A stretch of DNA of 64,000 bases from assembly GCF_029960665.1 (NCBI RefSeq), contig NZ_JASBRB010000002.1, positions 186,001 to 250,000 of the forward strand, in the 5' to 3' direction. Of this stretch, positions 16,143-25,079 are shown piece after piece (positions within the stretch are counted from its first letter, which is position 1; every line of letters starts with the position of its first letter). A program made the position numbers and the translations under genes. This DNA comes from Pseudarthrobacter sp. AL07 (GTDB lineage Bacteria > Actinomycetota > Actinomycetes > Actinomycetales > Micrococcaceae). Below the pieces are notes generated by a model. That model worked only from the letters and a program-made list of their open reading frames with translations. It did no database searches and had not been told where the DNA came from.

Positions 16143-16967
16143 TCAGCCCGCGCCCAGCAGCCGGCTGACCACGGTCTTACCGAGTGCCATGGCGGCCGGG
16201 AAATGGGCTTTCGCCGACGACCACGCCGCCACGCACATGCCCACCATGGCGTAGGCGCTCACCGGGATCAGGACCAGCCACTCGCGTTTGGAACCGGCGC
16301 GGCCCAGCAGCGGCAAGGAAAAGGCGCCGTTGGCTTTCCAGACGTCGTTGAGTACCGGCAGCTTCCGGAGGAACTTCGGCGACTTGATGACGATCGGCCA
16401 GAGCAGGGGCACACCCCCTGTGGTGATCATGTCCCCCACGATGTGGACCACCACCCCGGTCAGCATCGAGACGGGCAGCCAGGTCCACTGCTCCGGCGCG
16501 AACCAGGTCACCAGTCCGGCCATGGTCAGCGCAAAGATCCAGTTGCTGATAAATCCGGACTTGGGAAACAGCTTCAGCGCCTTGGCCGCAATGTTGATCA
16601 TGAACATGCACAGCAGGCCGGCACCCACGGACAGCAGGCCCCAGTCCGTCTGCAGCTGGAACTGTCCGGCCATCGTGGCCAGCAGCACAAAGCACGCGGC
16701 CCCGAGCACCGAGTGGGTGCCTTGCCGGTGCCCGCCGCTGGCGTTCTCAATACCCACCGCAATCAGGTTGGAGAGCGGTGGCAGCGAGCCGGCCACCGTG
16801 CTGTGGCGGTGGTCCCAGTCGCACACGAGCGCCGTCCCCGCCGTCGCCATCCCGCCGATGAGGATTCCTGTGGCGTCCAGTGGATACCAGCCCAGCGTGT
16901 ACGGCCCCGTTGAGGCAATGGCTACCCACGCCGCGGCTCCCGACGCGGCGTGGTGTCCTCCCATCAA
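16143..16967 (-). CDS. YdjM-like membrane-bound metal-dependent hydrolase
   Basis: A 274-residue polytopic membrane protein of the YdjM/LexA-binding hydrolase-like family (PF04307 type). His and Asp residues that would bind a metal lie at the membrane faces: MMGGHHAASGAAAW at the start, VCDWDHRHSTVA near 50, HRQGTHSVLGA near 80, and VHIVGDMITTGGVPLLWP near 175. It starts 4 nt after the mfd stop on the same strand, so it is likely co-transcribed downstream of mfd. No reaction is established for this family. Confidence 0.8.
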   Translation of the reverse strand: MMGGHHAASGAAAWVAIASTGPYTLGWYPLDATGILIGGMATAGTALVCDWDHRHSTVAGSLPPLSNLIAVGIENASGGHRQGTHSVLGAACFVLLATMAGQFQLQTDWGLLSVGAGLLCMFMINIAAKALKLFPKSGFISNWIFALTMAGLVTWFAPEQWTWLPVSMLTGVVVHIVGDMITTGGVPLLWPIVIKSPKFLRKLPVLNDVWKANGAFSLPLLGRAGSKREWLVLIPVSAYAMVGMCVAAWSSAKAHFPAAMALGKTVVSRLLGAG

Positions 16968-16971
16968 GGGC

Positions 16972-19900
16972 TTAACCCCTTGCTGCCGGAGCGGCGAGCG
17001 GCGCGTCGGAGAAGATGTTGCGGATGACGCCGTTGGCCCATTCGAGGATTTCGGCGTCCTGGAGGTCGCGGCCGCCGATCCTGGCGGTCTTGGGCTTCGG
17101 AATCAGCACCGCGTCCAGGGCAGGCTTGGACTGGGAACCCGGGTACATCCGGGTCAGCCGCATCAGTTTCGACTCCGGCAGCTGCGCGGGCGAGAACTTG
17201 ATGAAGTTTCCCTGCAGCGCAACGTCGGACAGGCCGGCTTCGCGGGCGCCCACCCGGAAGCGGGCCACGGCGATGAGGTTCTGGACCGGCAGCGGCGGCT
17301 CGCCGTAACGGTCCACGAGTTCGGCCAGCACCTCCTCGATGGCCTCGTAGGTCACCGCGGAGGCCAGCTTCCGGTAGGCCTCCAGGCGGAGCCGCTCCCC
17401 CGGCACATAATCGTGCGGGAGGTGGGCATTGACCGGCAGCTCGATCTTCATTTCGGCGGCCTTTTCCTCGGCGTCCCCGCGGAAGTCGGCCACCGCCTCT
17501 CCCACGAGGCGGATGTAAAGGTCGAAGCCCACACCCTGGATGTGGCCGGACTGCTCGCCGCCCAGCAGGTTGCCGGCACCGCGGATTTCGAGGTCCTTCA
17601 TGGCCAGCTGCATGCCGGCACCGAGTTCGTTGTGGGTGGCCACGGCTTTGAGCCGTTCCAGGGCCACCTCGCCCAGGGGCTTCTCGGACGGGTACAGGAA
17701 GTAGGCATAGGCGCGTTCACGGCCGCGGCCCACCCGGCCGCGGAGCTGGTGCAGCTGGGAGAGGCCGTATTTGTCGGCTCCGTCCACAATCAGGGTGTTG
17801 GCGTTGGAGATGTCCAGGCCGGTTTCGATGATGGTGGTGCACACCAGGACGTCGAAGCGCTTCTCCCAGAAGTCGACGATGATCTGCTCCAGGCGGCTCT
17901 CGGACATCTGCCCGTGAGCCACCTCCACGCGCGCTTCCGGAACCAGTTCACGGATCTTCGCAGCCGTCCGTTCGATGGTGGACACCCGGTTGTGGACCAG
18001 GAACACCTGGCCTTCACGCATCAGCTCGCGGCGGATGGCGGCCGAGGTCTGCTTGTCCGTGTACGGGCCCACGTAGGTGAGGACGGGGTGGCGTTCCTCC
18101 GGCGGAGTGGCCAGGGTGGACGTTTCCCGGATGCCGGTCAGCGACATCTCGAGGGTCCGCGGAATCGGGGTGGCGCTCATGGCCAGCACGTCCACGTTGG
18201 TCCGCATTTTCTTCAGCGCTTCCTTGTGCTCCACGCCGAAGCGCTGTTCCTCGTCCACGATCACCAGGCCCAGGTCCTTGAACGCGAAGTCCTTGGACAG
18301 CAGCCGGTGGGTGCCAATGACCACGTCAACGGCGCCGCTCTTGACTCCTTCAACGGTCTCTTTGGTTTCCTTGGTCCCCTGGAACCGGGACAGGGCTTTG
18401 ACCCGCAGGGGGAACCCGGAGAAGCGTTCGGTGAACGTTTCGTAGTGCTGCTGGGCCAGCAGGGTGGTGGGCACCAGGATCGCCACCTGCTTCCCGTCCT
18501 GGACCGCCTTGAACGCGGCCCGGACGGCGATCTCGGTTTTGCCGTAGCCGACGTCGCCGGACACCAGGCGGTCCATGGGGATTTCCCGCTCCATGTCCGC
18601 CTTGACCTCGTTGATGGTGGTCAGCTGGTCCGGCGTTTCCACGTACGGGAAGGCCTCCTCCAGCTCGCGCTGCCACGGGGTGTCCGGCCCGAAGGCATGG
18701 CCCTTTGAGGCCATCCGAGCGGAGTACAGCCGGATGAGTTCGCCGGCGATCTCCTTGACGGCCTTGCGTGCCTTGGACTTGGTGCTGGCCCAGTCGGAGC
18801 CGCCCATCTTGCTGAGTACGGGCGTGTCTCCGCCGACGTAGCGGGTCACCTGGTCCAGCTGGTCGGTGGGGACAAACAGGCGGTCCCCGGGGGCGCCGCG
18901 CTTGGACGGGGCGTATTCCAGGACCAGGTATTCGCGGACGCCGTCTCCGCCGCCGGCCACCTTGCGCTGGATGAGTTCGATGAAGCGGCCAATGCCGTGC
19001 TGTTCGTGCACCACGGAATCGCCGTTGACCAGCTGCAGCGGGTCCACGGCGTTCCGTCGCTTGGACGGCATGCGCCGCATGTCCTTGGTGGAGCCCGCGG
19101 ACGTCCGTCCCAGCAGGTCCGCTTCGGTGAGCAGCCCAATTTTGAGGGTGTCCAGGACAAAACCGCGTCCGACGGCGGCAGTGGTCACCTCGATGATGCC
19201 CGCCTGCGGCTCCTTCTCAAGGGTGTCCACCCGGGCACAGGGGATGTCGGCATCGTGGAACAGTTCCGCCAGGCGCTGCGCAGGGCCGGGACCCTCCGTG
19301 GCCACCACGATCCGCCATTGGTCCCGGACGTGGGAGCCGATGAAGTCCATCATCTCGGCCACATCACCCTGGTACCCGCGCGGTTCCCGGGCGCGGAGGT
19401 TGAGGACGTCGATCTCCGGCAGCAGCTCCTCGTCAGTGGCCAGTGACGTAATCGACCACCACGAGACCTCGTGCTCCAGCGAGGAGCTCCGGGTTTCGGC
19501 CAGGGAACGGAAGCTGGCGGAGTGCAAGGCTTCCGACGCCGCCGAGCTGAGGTCCAGCGGAGCCGTGCCGCCATCGGATGCCGTGGACCAGGCAGCTTCC
19601 AGGAACTCCTCGTTGGTGGCGGCAAGATCATGTGCGCGGCGGCGTACCTTTTCCGGTTCTATAATCACCGAAATGGACCCGGCGGGCAGCTGCTCCACGA
19701 ACGGGACCATGGCATCCACCAGCACCGGGGCCAGGGATTCCATCCCTTCCACGGTGATGCCGCCGGCGATCTTCTCGAGCATGTCCGCGGCCGCGGGGAG
19801 CTGCGCCTTCAGGGTGGCCGCGCGGGACATCACTGACGGCGTGATCAGGATTTCGCGGCAGGGCGGGGCATGGAGTTCGGTGGGGTGATGCACGCCGGGC

Positions 19901-20664
19901 GCCGACAGCGAGCGCTGGTCGGCCACCGCGAACCAGCGCATCTGGTCCACCTCGTCGCCGAAGAACTCTACCCGGATGGGGTGGTCCTCGGTGGGTGGGA
20001 AAACGTCGATGATACCGCCGCGGACGGCAAACTCGCCACGGTGGGTGACCATGTCCACGCGTGCGTAGGCCGCGTCGGCGAGGCTCCGCACCACGTCGGA
20101 GAACGGCATGTCCTGTCCCACCTTCAGCGTGACCGGAACGAGCTCACCCAGCCCGGCGACGATCGGCTGGACCACCGCGCGGACCGGCGCCACCACCACC
20201 CGCAACGGACCCGCCGTCGAACTTTCCGGGTGAGCCAGGCGGCGCAGGACGGACAGCCGGCGGCCCACCGTGTCCGAACGGGGCGAGAGCCGCTCGTGCG
20301 GCAGGGTTTCCCAACTGGGGAACTCGGCCACTGAATCGGCCGGCAGGTAGGCACGCAGGGCCGCCGTCAGGTCCTCTGCCTCGCGTCCTGTCGCGGTGAC
20401 TGCCAGCACCACCGGGGGAAACCCGCCATCGGGAGTTCCTTCGTCGGCACCGGCGGCCAGGCCGTCTGCCATTTCCGCCAGCAGGACGGCACGGAGACCG
20501 GCCGGCGCGCTGACCTGGTAATCCTGGCCCCGGACATCAAAGCCCCTGGCCGCCTCGGCCTGGACCCTGGCGAACGTCTGGTCTTCTGCCAGGACACGGC
20601 GCAGCCCGGCCAGCGATGGACCGGCGTGGGACGGGCCAGGATGGGACGGGCCAGTGGGGCTCAT
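16972..20664 (-). CDS. mfd: Transcription-repair coupling factor
   Basis: A 1230-residue Mfd that removes stalled RNA polymerase and recruits UvrA. The N-terminal UvrB-like domain covers residues ~40-370, the RNA-polymerase-binding CarD-like domain ~495-600 (VVHEQHGIGRFIEL), and the RecG-like translocase ~640-1000. Motifs seen: GDVGYGKTEIAVRAAF (Walker A), DEEQRFGVEHKE (DEEQ box), SATPIPRTLEMSLTGIR and the QLHQLRGRVGRGRERAYAYF motif VI. A TRCF domain ends the protein. Start ATG 20664. In mycobacteria mfd is near glmU and a TetR gene; here the glmU/TetR part lies 16 kb away. Confidence 0.96.
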   Translation of the reverse strand: MSPTGPSHPGPSHAGPSLAGLRRVLAEDQTFARVQAEAARGFDVRGQDYQVSAPAGLRAVLLAEMADGLAAGADEGTPDGGFPPVVLAVTATGREAEDLTAALRAYLPADSVAEFPSWETLPHERLSPRSDTVGRRLSVLRRLAHPESSTAGPLRVVVAPVRAVVQPIVAGLGELVPVTLKVGQDMPFSDVVRSLADAAYARVDMVTHRGEFAVRGGIIDVFPPTEDHPIRVEFFGDEVDQMRWFAVADQRSLSAPGVHHPTELHAPPCREILITPSVMSRAATLKAQLPAAADMLEKIAGGITVEGMESLAPVLVDAMVPFVEQLPAGSISVIIEPEKVRRRAHDLAATNEEFLEAAWSTASDGGTAPLDLSSAASEALHSASFRSLAETRSSSLEHEVSWWSITSLATDEELLPEIDVLNLRAREPRGYQGDVAEMMDFIGSHVRDQWRIVVATEGPGPAQRLAELFHDADIPCARVDTLEKEPQAGIIEVTTAAVGRGFVLDTLKIGLLTEADLLGRTSAGSTKDMRRMPSKRRNAVDPLQLVNGDSVVHEQHGIGRFIELIQRKVAGGGDGVREYLVLEYAPSKRGAPGDRLFVPTDQLDQVTRYVGGDTPVLSKMGGSDWASTKSKARKAVKEIAGELIRLYSARMASKGHAFGPDTPWQRELEEAFPYVETPDQLTTINEVKADMEREIPMDRLVSGDVGYGKTEIAVRAAFKAVQDGKQVAILVPTTLLAQQHYETFTERFSGFPLRVKALSRFQGTKETKETVEGVKSGAVDVVIGTHRLLSKDFAFKDLGLVIVDEEQRFGVEHKEALKKMRTNVDVLAMSATPIPRTLEMSLTGIRETSTLATPPEERHPVLTYVGPYTDKQTSAAIRRELMREGQVFLVHNRVSTIERTAAKIRELVPEARVEVAHGQMSESRLEQIIVDFWEKRFDVLVCTTIIETGLDISNANTLIVDGADKYGLSQLHQLRGRVGRGRERAYAYFLYPSEKPLGEVALERLKAVATHNELGAGMQLAMKDLEIRGAGNLLGGEQSGHIQGVGFDLYIRLVGEAVADFRGDAEEKAAEMKIELPVNAHLPHDYVPGERLRLEAYRKLASAVTYEAIEEVLAELVDRYGEPPLPVQNLIAVARFRVGAREAGLSDVALQGNFIKFSPAQLPESKLMRLTRMYPGSQSKPALDAVLIPKPKTARIGGRDLQDAEILEWANGVIRNIFSDAPLAAPAARG

Positions 20665-20844
20665 GGCGGAAACTCCTGTGGGTTCAAGGGATCGCAGGCA
20701 ACACGAAAACCCGAAATTCTCTTCGAATCCCGGGTCATCCCAGCCTACCCCTGCACCGGGGCCCGCCGGGAACCCCCGTTGCTAAGCTTGCTGAGGAAGC
20801 GCACCCGTTTGACGCATCCGCCCGCCTGGCCTGAGGAGCCTTCA

Positions 20845-22386
20845 ATGAGCGATAGCAAGAGTCCGAGCGACACTCCCTCCACCGTGGCCGCAGGGACGGC
20901 GCAAACCGTCCTCGTGACCGGCGCCACCGGCTACATCGGCGGCCGCCTGGTCCCCCGGCTGCTGGAGGCCGGCCACACCGTAAAGGTCATGGTCAGGACT
21001 CCGGCCAAGATCGCAGGTGTGCCGTGGCTAGGCAAAGTTGAGGTGATCCAGGGCAGTCTCGACGACGGCGCTTCCCTGCGCCAGGCGCTGGCCGGGGTCG
21101 ACGTGCTGTACTACCTCGTTCACTCCATGGCCGCCGGCGCCGGGTTCGAATCCAAGGAAAAGGCCATGGCGGAAACAGCCGCCACAGCTGCCGCCGCAGC
21201 CCATGTAGGCCGGATCGTTTACCTGGGCGGCCTGCACCCGGCCGACGTCGAATTGTCCACCCACATGCGCTCCCGGGAAGCCGTGGGGAAGGTGTTCCTG
21301 GATAGCGCGGTGGAGGCTGTGGTGTTCCAGGCCGGGGTGGTGATCGGTTCCGGGTCGGCGTCCTTCGAAATGATCCGCCACCTGTCCGAGACCCTTCCGC
21401 TGATGCCGGCCCCAAGCTGGGTGCGCAACAAGATCGAAGCGATCGCCGTCCGGGACGTACTGCATTACCTTGTGGGTGCCGCCTCCATGGACGGGCCGGT
21501 CAACCGCACCTTCGACATCGGCTGCCGGCAGGTCCTGAGCTACGCGGGCATGATGAAGGAATACGCCGCCGAGGCCGGGCTGCCGTACCGGGTGGTCCTG
21601 GCGCTGCCCATTCCGGCCCCTAAGCTTGCCGGCCTGTGGGTGGCGCTGACCACGCCGATCCCGCTGTCCATGTCGCTGCCGCTCGTCGAGTCGCTGCAGC
21701 ACGATGCCGTGTCCCACGAGCAAGATATCGACGCCCATATTCCCGTGCCGGCCAGCGGTCTGACTCCGTACCGGCGGGCTGTTGCCCTGGCCCTGGGCAA
21801 GGAACGTGACGGCCAGGTGGAAACCACGTGGTCAAATGCCGGGGCGGACGCCGATCCGCTGCCCAGCGATCCGGACTGGGCAGGCCACACGGTCTATATG
21901 GATGAGCGGACTTTCCACGGGGATGTTGCTCCTGCCCACGTGTGGACCATCATCGAAGGGATCGGCGGCCGGAACGGCTGGTATTCACTGCCGCTGGCCT
22001 GGCGCGTTCGGGGCTGGCTGGACAAGCTCACCGGCGGCGCGGGCTTGCTGCGGGGACGCCGGCATCCTGGCACCCTGGCCTCAGGCGAAGTGGTGGACTG
22101 GTGGCGTGTGGAACGGATAGAGCGCGGAAAACTGTTACGCCTCCGCGCAGAGATGCGCGCCCCCGGACGTGCCTGGCTTGAGCTGTCCGTGGAACCTGAC
22201 GGGACGGGCAGCCGCTACCGGCAGCGGGCGATTTTCTTCCCCAAGGGCCTCAGCGGAAAGCTCTACTGGCTGGCCGTACTGCCATTCCACAGCCTCATCT
22301 TTCCGGCGATGGCACGGAACATCACCACAGCGGCGCAGAAGATCGCCGGCGGCGGCAGCGCGGGGGCCGGTTCCAACAACCGGTAG
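20845..22386 (+). CDS. SDR-family NAD(P)-binding protein with DUF2867 domain
   Basis: A 513-residue protein. Residues ~20-320 form an atypical short-chain dehydrogenase fold (VLVTGATGYIGGRLVPRLLEAGH, with the TGxxGxxG nucleotide motif; YYLVHSM near 92; RIVYLGGLHP near 130). Residues ~350-510 are a DUF2867 domain (DERTFHGDVAPAHVWTIIEG; WWRVERIERGKLLRLRAEMR; YRQRAIFFPKGLSGKLYWLAVLPFH). The substrate is unknown. ATG 20845 follows TGAGGAGC. It is divergent from mfd with a 180-nt gap. Confidence 0.85.
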   Translation: MSDSKSPSDTPSTVAAGTAQTVLVTGATGYIGGRLVPRLLEAGHTVKVMVRTPAKIAGVPWLGKVEVIQGSLDDGASLRQALAGVDVLYYLVHSMAAGAGFESKEKAMAETAATAAAAAHVGRIVYLGGLHPADVELSTHMRSREAVGKVFLDSAVEAVVFQAGVVIGSGSASFEMIRHLSETLPLMPAPSWVRNKIEAIAVRDVLHYLVGAASMDGPVNRTFDIGCRQVLSYAGMMKEYAAEAGLPYRVVLALPIPAPKLAGLWVALTTPIPLSMSLPLVESLQHDAVSHEQDIDAHIPVPASGLTPYRRAVALALGKERDGQVETTWSNAGADADPLPSDPDWAGHTVYMDERTFHGDVAPAHVWTIIEGIGGRNGWYSLPLAWRVRGWLDKLTGGAGLLRGRRHPGTLASGEVVDWWRVERIERGKLLRLRAEMRAPGRAWLELSVEPDGTGSRYRQRAIFFPKGLSGKLYWLAVLPFHSLIFPAMARNITTAAQKIAGGGSAGAGSNNR

Positions 22387-22387
22387 G

Positions 22388-22410
22388 GCTCCCCGTAGGA
22401 TGTGGGGAGC
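22388..22410 (+). other. Hairpin between the SDR gene and DUF2505
   Basis: Stem GCTCCCC (22388-22394) with GGGGAGC (22404-22410), 9-nt loop, followed by AAAAA rather than T. It cannot be a plus-strand intrinsic terminator. It may be a leader element of the DUF2505 gene, whose ATG is 37 nt downstream. Confidence 0.3.
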
Positions 22411-22446
22411 AAAAAGCGTTCTGACCTACACATCACTGGAGGACCC

Positions 22447-22944
22447 ATGGCACTGAGTGCAACCACCACCCTTCCGCACGCCGTCGGCAGCGTTGCTGCT
22501 GTTTTTATCAACGAGGACTTCCAGCGGCACACCAGCCAATTCGTTGGCGGCACCCTGGAGTCCTTCGAAGTGGCCGGAGACGTCGACGGAGCATTCAGCA
22601 CCACCTCGGTCCGCACCCTCCCCACCACCCGCCTGCCGGAGATCGCCCGCAAGTTCGTGGGCGAAAAGCTCACAGTGACGCAGGTGGAAAACTGGGAGGC
22701 TCCAGCGGCTGACGGTTCCCGCCAGAGCAACATCACGCTGAAGATCGCCGGCGCCCCCCTTGATGTGACCGCGGTCCAGCGGCTCGTCGCAGAGGGCGGC
22801 AGCACACGCATTGAACTCGAGGGCAACGTCACGTCCTCTGTTCCCTTCCTGGGCGGCAAGATCGCCGAGGCGGCCGAGCCCATGGTGTCCAAGGCCCTGA
22901 ACATCCAGTCCCAGCAGGCCCAGGCCTGGCTCGAAAGCCACTAG
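22447..22944 (+). CDS. DUF2505-family protein
   Basis: A 165-residue actinobacterial DUF2505 protein: LSATTTLPHAVGSVAAVFIN at the start, TSVRTLPTTRLPEIARKFVG, VTQVENWEAPAADGSR and ELEGNVTSSVPFLGGKIAEA. The fold is expected to be START/SRPBCC-like, a hydrophobic ligand pocket, but the role is unknown. ATG 22447 follows GGAGG. The next small membrane gene starts 3 nt after its stop. Confidence 0.85.
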   Translation: MALSATTTLPHAVGSVAAVFINEDFQRHTSQFVGGTLESFEVAGDVDGAFSTTSVRTLPTTRLPEIARKFVGEKLTVTQVENWEAPAADGSRQSNITLKIAGAPLDVTAVQRLVAEGGSTRIELEGNVTSSVPFLGGKIAEAAEPMVSKALNIQSQQAQAWLESH

Positions 22945-22947
22945 GCC

Positions 22948-23169
22948 GTGCAGCTCCCTCTGCTTGCGGGCTGCCTGCTGATCATCGCCGGCATCTGGTC
23001 CCTCGTGGTCTGGCCGCAGTTCCTGCGTCGCGTGATGAAGGACCCCCGGGCGCGGGACGCCGCCGGCAAGGCCACAAAGTTCCTCACCGTCCACGTGGTG
23101 CTGGTCAGCATCTCGATGATGCTGGGAGCTGTCACCGCGGTGATCGGAGTTATGGGCCTGCTCGGGTAG
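22948..23169 (+). CDS. SCO4848-like small membrane protein
   Basis: A 73-residue protein with two membrane segments (LLAGCLLIIAGIWSLVVWP and VVLVSISMMLGAVTAVIGV) around a basic loop with FLRRVMKDPRARD. The pattern WSLVVWPQFLRRVMKD is what I associate with the SCO4848 family of small actinobacterial membrane proteins; no function is known. Start GTG 22948, 3 nt after the DUF2505 stop, so the two are translationally coupled. nhaA follows after 72 nt. Confidence 0.7.
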   Translation: MQLPLLAGCLLIIAGIWSLVVWPQFLRRVMKDPRARDAAGKATKFLTVHVVLVSISMMLGAVTAVIGVMGLLG

Positions 23170-23182
23170 GCTGATACAAAGG

Positions 23183-23220
23183 TGCGCCGGGAAGTCTGGT
23201 CGGCAATAGTTTTGCCGACC
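23183..23220 (+). promoter_or_regulatory. Structured leader upstream of nhaA
   Basis: The 72-nt leader before nhaA contains GCGCCGGGAAG followed by a 9-bp stem GGTCGGCAA (23198-23206) with TTGCCGACC (23212-23220) and loop TAGTT. The stem ends about 12 nt before the AGGAG ribosome-binding site. No T-tract follows, so it is not an intrinsic terminator. It may control nhaA translation; I cannot match it to a known riboswitch. Confidence 0.45.
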
Positions 23221-23241
23221 CCCTAATTCCAGGAGCCATTC

Positions 23242-24555
23242 ATGGCCAAGCACCCTTCCCGTCCCGCCTTCGCCGCTAAGGTCCTCAGCCGCTCAAGCTA
23301 CCCTGAATTCCTGCGGATCTCCGCGATCCTCAGACTGGAAACAGCCGGCGGCGCCCTCCTCTTGTTGGCGACTGCTGCCGCACTCCTCTGGGCCAACTCT
23401 CCGGCGGCCGAGGGCTACTTCACACTGCGGGACCTGAAAATCGGTTACGAACCCTGGCACCTCCGGCTCTCCCTGGGGCAATGGGCCTCCGACGGTCTCC
23501 TGGCCATCTTCTTCTTCCTGGCCGGCCTGGAACTGAAGCGGGAGTTTGTCTCCGGCGAACTTCGCAAGGTGTCCAAGGCCGTGGTTCCCGTTGCCGCGGC
23601 CGTGGGAGGGGTTGCAGTTCCCGCCCTGATCTACACGCTGGTGAACCTGGGGCAGGACGCTGAGAGCCTGCGTGGCTGGGCAATTCCCACAGCCACTGAT
23701 ATCGCTTTTGCCCTTGCCGTCCTGGCCGTCATCAACACCCACCTGCCTGCTGCCCTCCGGACCTTCCTGCTGACCTTGGCCGTAGTGGATGACCTGCTGG
23801 CCATCGGCATCATCGCTTTCTTCTACTCGTCCGGACTGCAGCCGCTCTTCCTGCTGGCGGCACTGGTTCCGCTGGGGCTGTTTGCCCTTCTGGCCCAGAG
23901 GAGGGTCCGCAGCTGGTACCTGTTGCTGCCGCTGGCCGCCGCCACCTGGGGACTCGTGCACGCCTCCGGCATACACGCCACGGTGGCCGGCGTGCTGCTC
24001 GCATTTGCCGTGCCGGTACTGGCGTCGCGGAGTCGTGGTGAGACCGGCTCCGGGATGGCTGAGTCCTTTGAACACCGGCTCCGCCCGCTTTCGGCAGGTT
24101 TCGCCGTCCCGGTCTTCGCCTTCTTTTCCGCCGGAGTAGCCGTGGGTGGCCTCGACGGCTTCAGGTCGGCCCTCGCGGATCCTGTGGCACTGGGAATTGT
24201 GGCTGCGCTGGTGGTCGGCAAGACGATTGGAGTGTTCGGTACTACCTACCTGATCACTAAGACCACCAGGGCAAAGCTCGACGACGGCCTCGCCTGGATC
24301 GATGTCGCCGGCCTTGCAATGTTGGCCGGAGTGGGCTTCACGGTGTCGCTGCTGATCGCAGAGCTGAGCTTTGGTGCGGGCTCGGCGCACGATGACCACG
24401 CGAAGGTGGCCATCCTCACCGGATCACTGGCGGCCGCCCTGCTCGCCGCCGTGGTGCTCCGGTTGCGGAACCGGCATTACCGCGTAGTGGAAGAGACGGA
24501 ACGGCGTGATGCCGACGGCGACGGCGTCCCGGACGTTTTCGAGCAGCGGCGCTGA
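23242..24555 (+). CDS. nhaA: Na+/H+ antiporter NhaA with EF-hand-like C-terminal loop
   Basis: A 437-residue NhaA that exchanges sodium for protons across the membrane. About 11-12 hydrophobic segments are visible. The paired aspartates needed for ion binding in E. coli NhaA are present ([12 protein letters not shown] near residue 183), with TDIAFALAV upstream. The conserved GxxxxL and [10 protein letters not shown] blocks occur near 360-375. After the last segment the tail is basic (RLRNRHYR) and then reads [12 protein letters not shown] (423-434), a full 12-residue EF-hand-like loop. ATG 23242 follows AGGAG. It is convergent with sufU. Confidence 0.93.
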   Translation: MAKHPSRPAFAAKVLSRSSYPEFLRISAILRLETAGGALLLLATAAALLWANSPAAEGYFTLRDLKIGYEPWHLRLSLGQWASDGLLAIFFFLAGLELKREFVSGELRKVSKAVVPVAAAVGGVAVPALIYTLVNLGQDAESLRGWAIPTATDIAFALAVLAVINTHLPAALRTFLLTLAVVDDLLAIGIIAFFYSSGLQPLFLLAALVPLGLFALLAQRRVRSWYLLLPLAAATWGLVHASGIHATVAGVLLAFAVPVLASRSRGETGSGMAESFEHRLRPLSAGFAVPVFAFFSAGVAVGGLDGFRSALADPVALGIVAALVVGKTIGVFGTTYLITKTTRAKLDDGLAWIDVAGLAMLAGVGFTVSLLIAELSFGAGSAHDDHAKVAILTGSLAAALLAAVVLRLRNRHYRVVEETERRDADGDGVPDVFEQRR

Positions 24556-24563
24556 CCGCCGCG

Positions 24564-24583
24564 GCGCGGCCGCGCGGCCGCGC
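24564..24583. other. 20-bp GC-only palindrome between convergent genes
   Basis: GCGCGGCCGC followed by GCGGCCGCGC is a perfect self-complementary 20-mer between nhaA and sufU, 9 nt after the nhaA stop. It may act as a two-way hairpin terminator, but it has no loop and no T-tract. Confidence 0.4.
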
Positions 24584-24605
24584 GCCAGCTTCGGACCGTA
24601 CGGGC

Positions 24606-25055
24606 CTAGGTTGCCTGGTTCAGGGCGTCTTCGGCGGCAACCCAGGAAATCATGGCGCACTTAACGCGCGCGGCGTAGCGGGCCACACCCTCAAATGCCG
24701 CGGCGTCGCCCAGGATTTCGGGATCGGCGTGGACTTTCCCACGCGAGCGGAGCACTTCGCGGAAGGTGCCAATGACGGCGCGGAGTTCGTCCACGGTCAT
24801 TCCCTCCGCGAGCTCGCTGAGGACCGACGCCGATGCCATCGAGATGGAGCAGCCTTCGCCGTCCCAGGAAATCTGCGCCACCTTGCCGCCTTCAACAGCC
24901 ACCCGCAGCGTGACTTCGTCACCGCAGACGGGGTTGAGCTGGCGGGACTGGCCCGTGAACGCACCCGCCGGCGCGGCGATTCCCGCCAGTCCACTGCCGT
25001 GACGGACCTTGGAATGGTCAAGGATGATCTGCTGATACAGCTGGTCAAGGCTCAT
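24606..25055 (-). CDS. sufU: Fe-S cluster assembly protein SufU
   Basis: A 149-residue SufU-type protein that takes sulfur from SufS in Fe-S cluster assembly. The three conserved cysteines are in place: NPVCGDEVTL near 44, WDGEGCSISMASASVL near 70, and ARVKCAMISW near 133, with the aspartate of CGDE. The N-terminus LYQQIILDHSKVRHG is standard. Start ATG 25055, 24 nt after the sufS stop, so sufS-sufU is an operon on the minus strand. Confidence 0.93.
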   Translation of the reverse strand: MSLDQLYQQIILDHSKVRHGSGLAGIAAPAGAFTGQSRQLNPVCGDEVTLRVAVEGGKVAQISWDGEGCSISMASASVLSELAEGMTVDELRAVIGTFREVLRSRGKVHADPEILGDAAAFEGVARYAARVKCAMISWVAAEDALNQAT

Positions 25056-25079
25056 TGAGGTGTACCTTCGGTGATCGCG

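Noticed and set aside
16288..18708. Long plus-strand frame of 806 codons
   Set aside because: It is the opposite-strand shadow of YdjM and mfd; its residues are low-complexity and lack motifs, whereas mfd has full helicase motifs.
20721..20730. TTCGAATCC resembling a tRNA T loop
   Set aside because: The flanks do not form a T stem, acceptor or anticodon arm, so it is a chance match.
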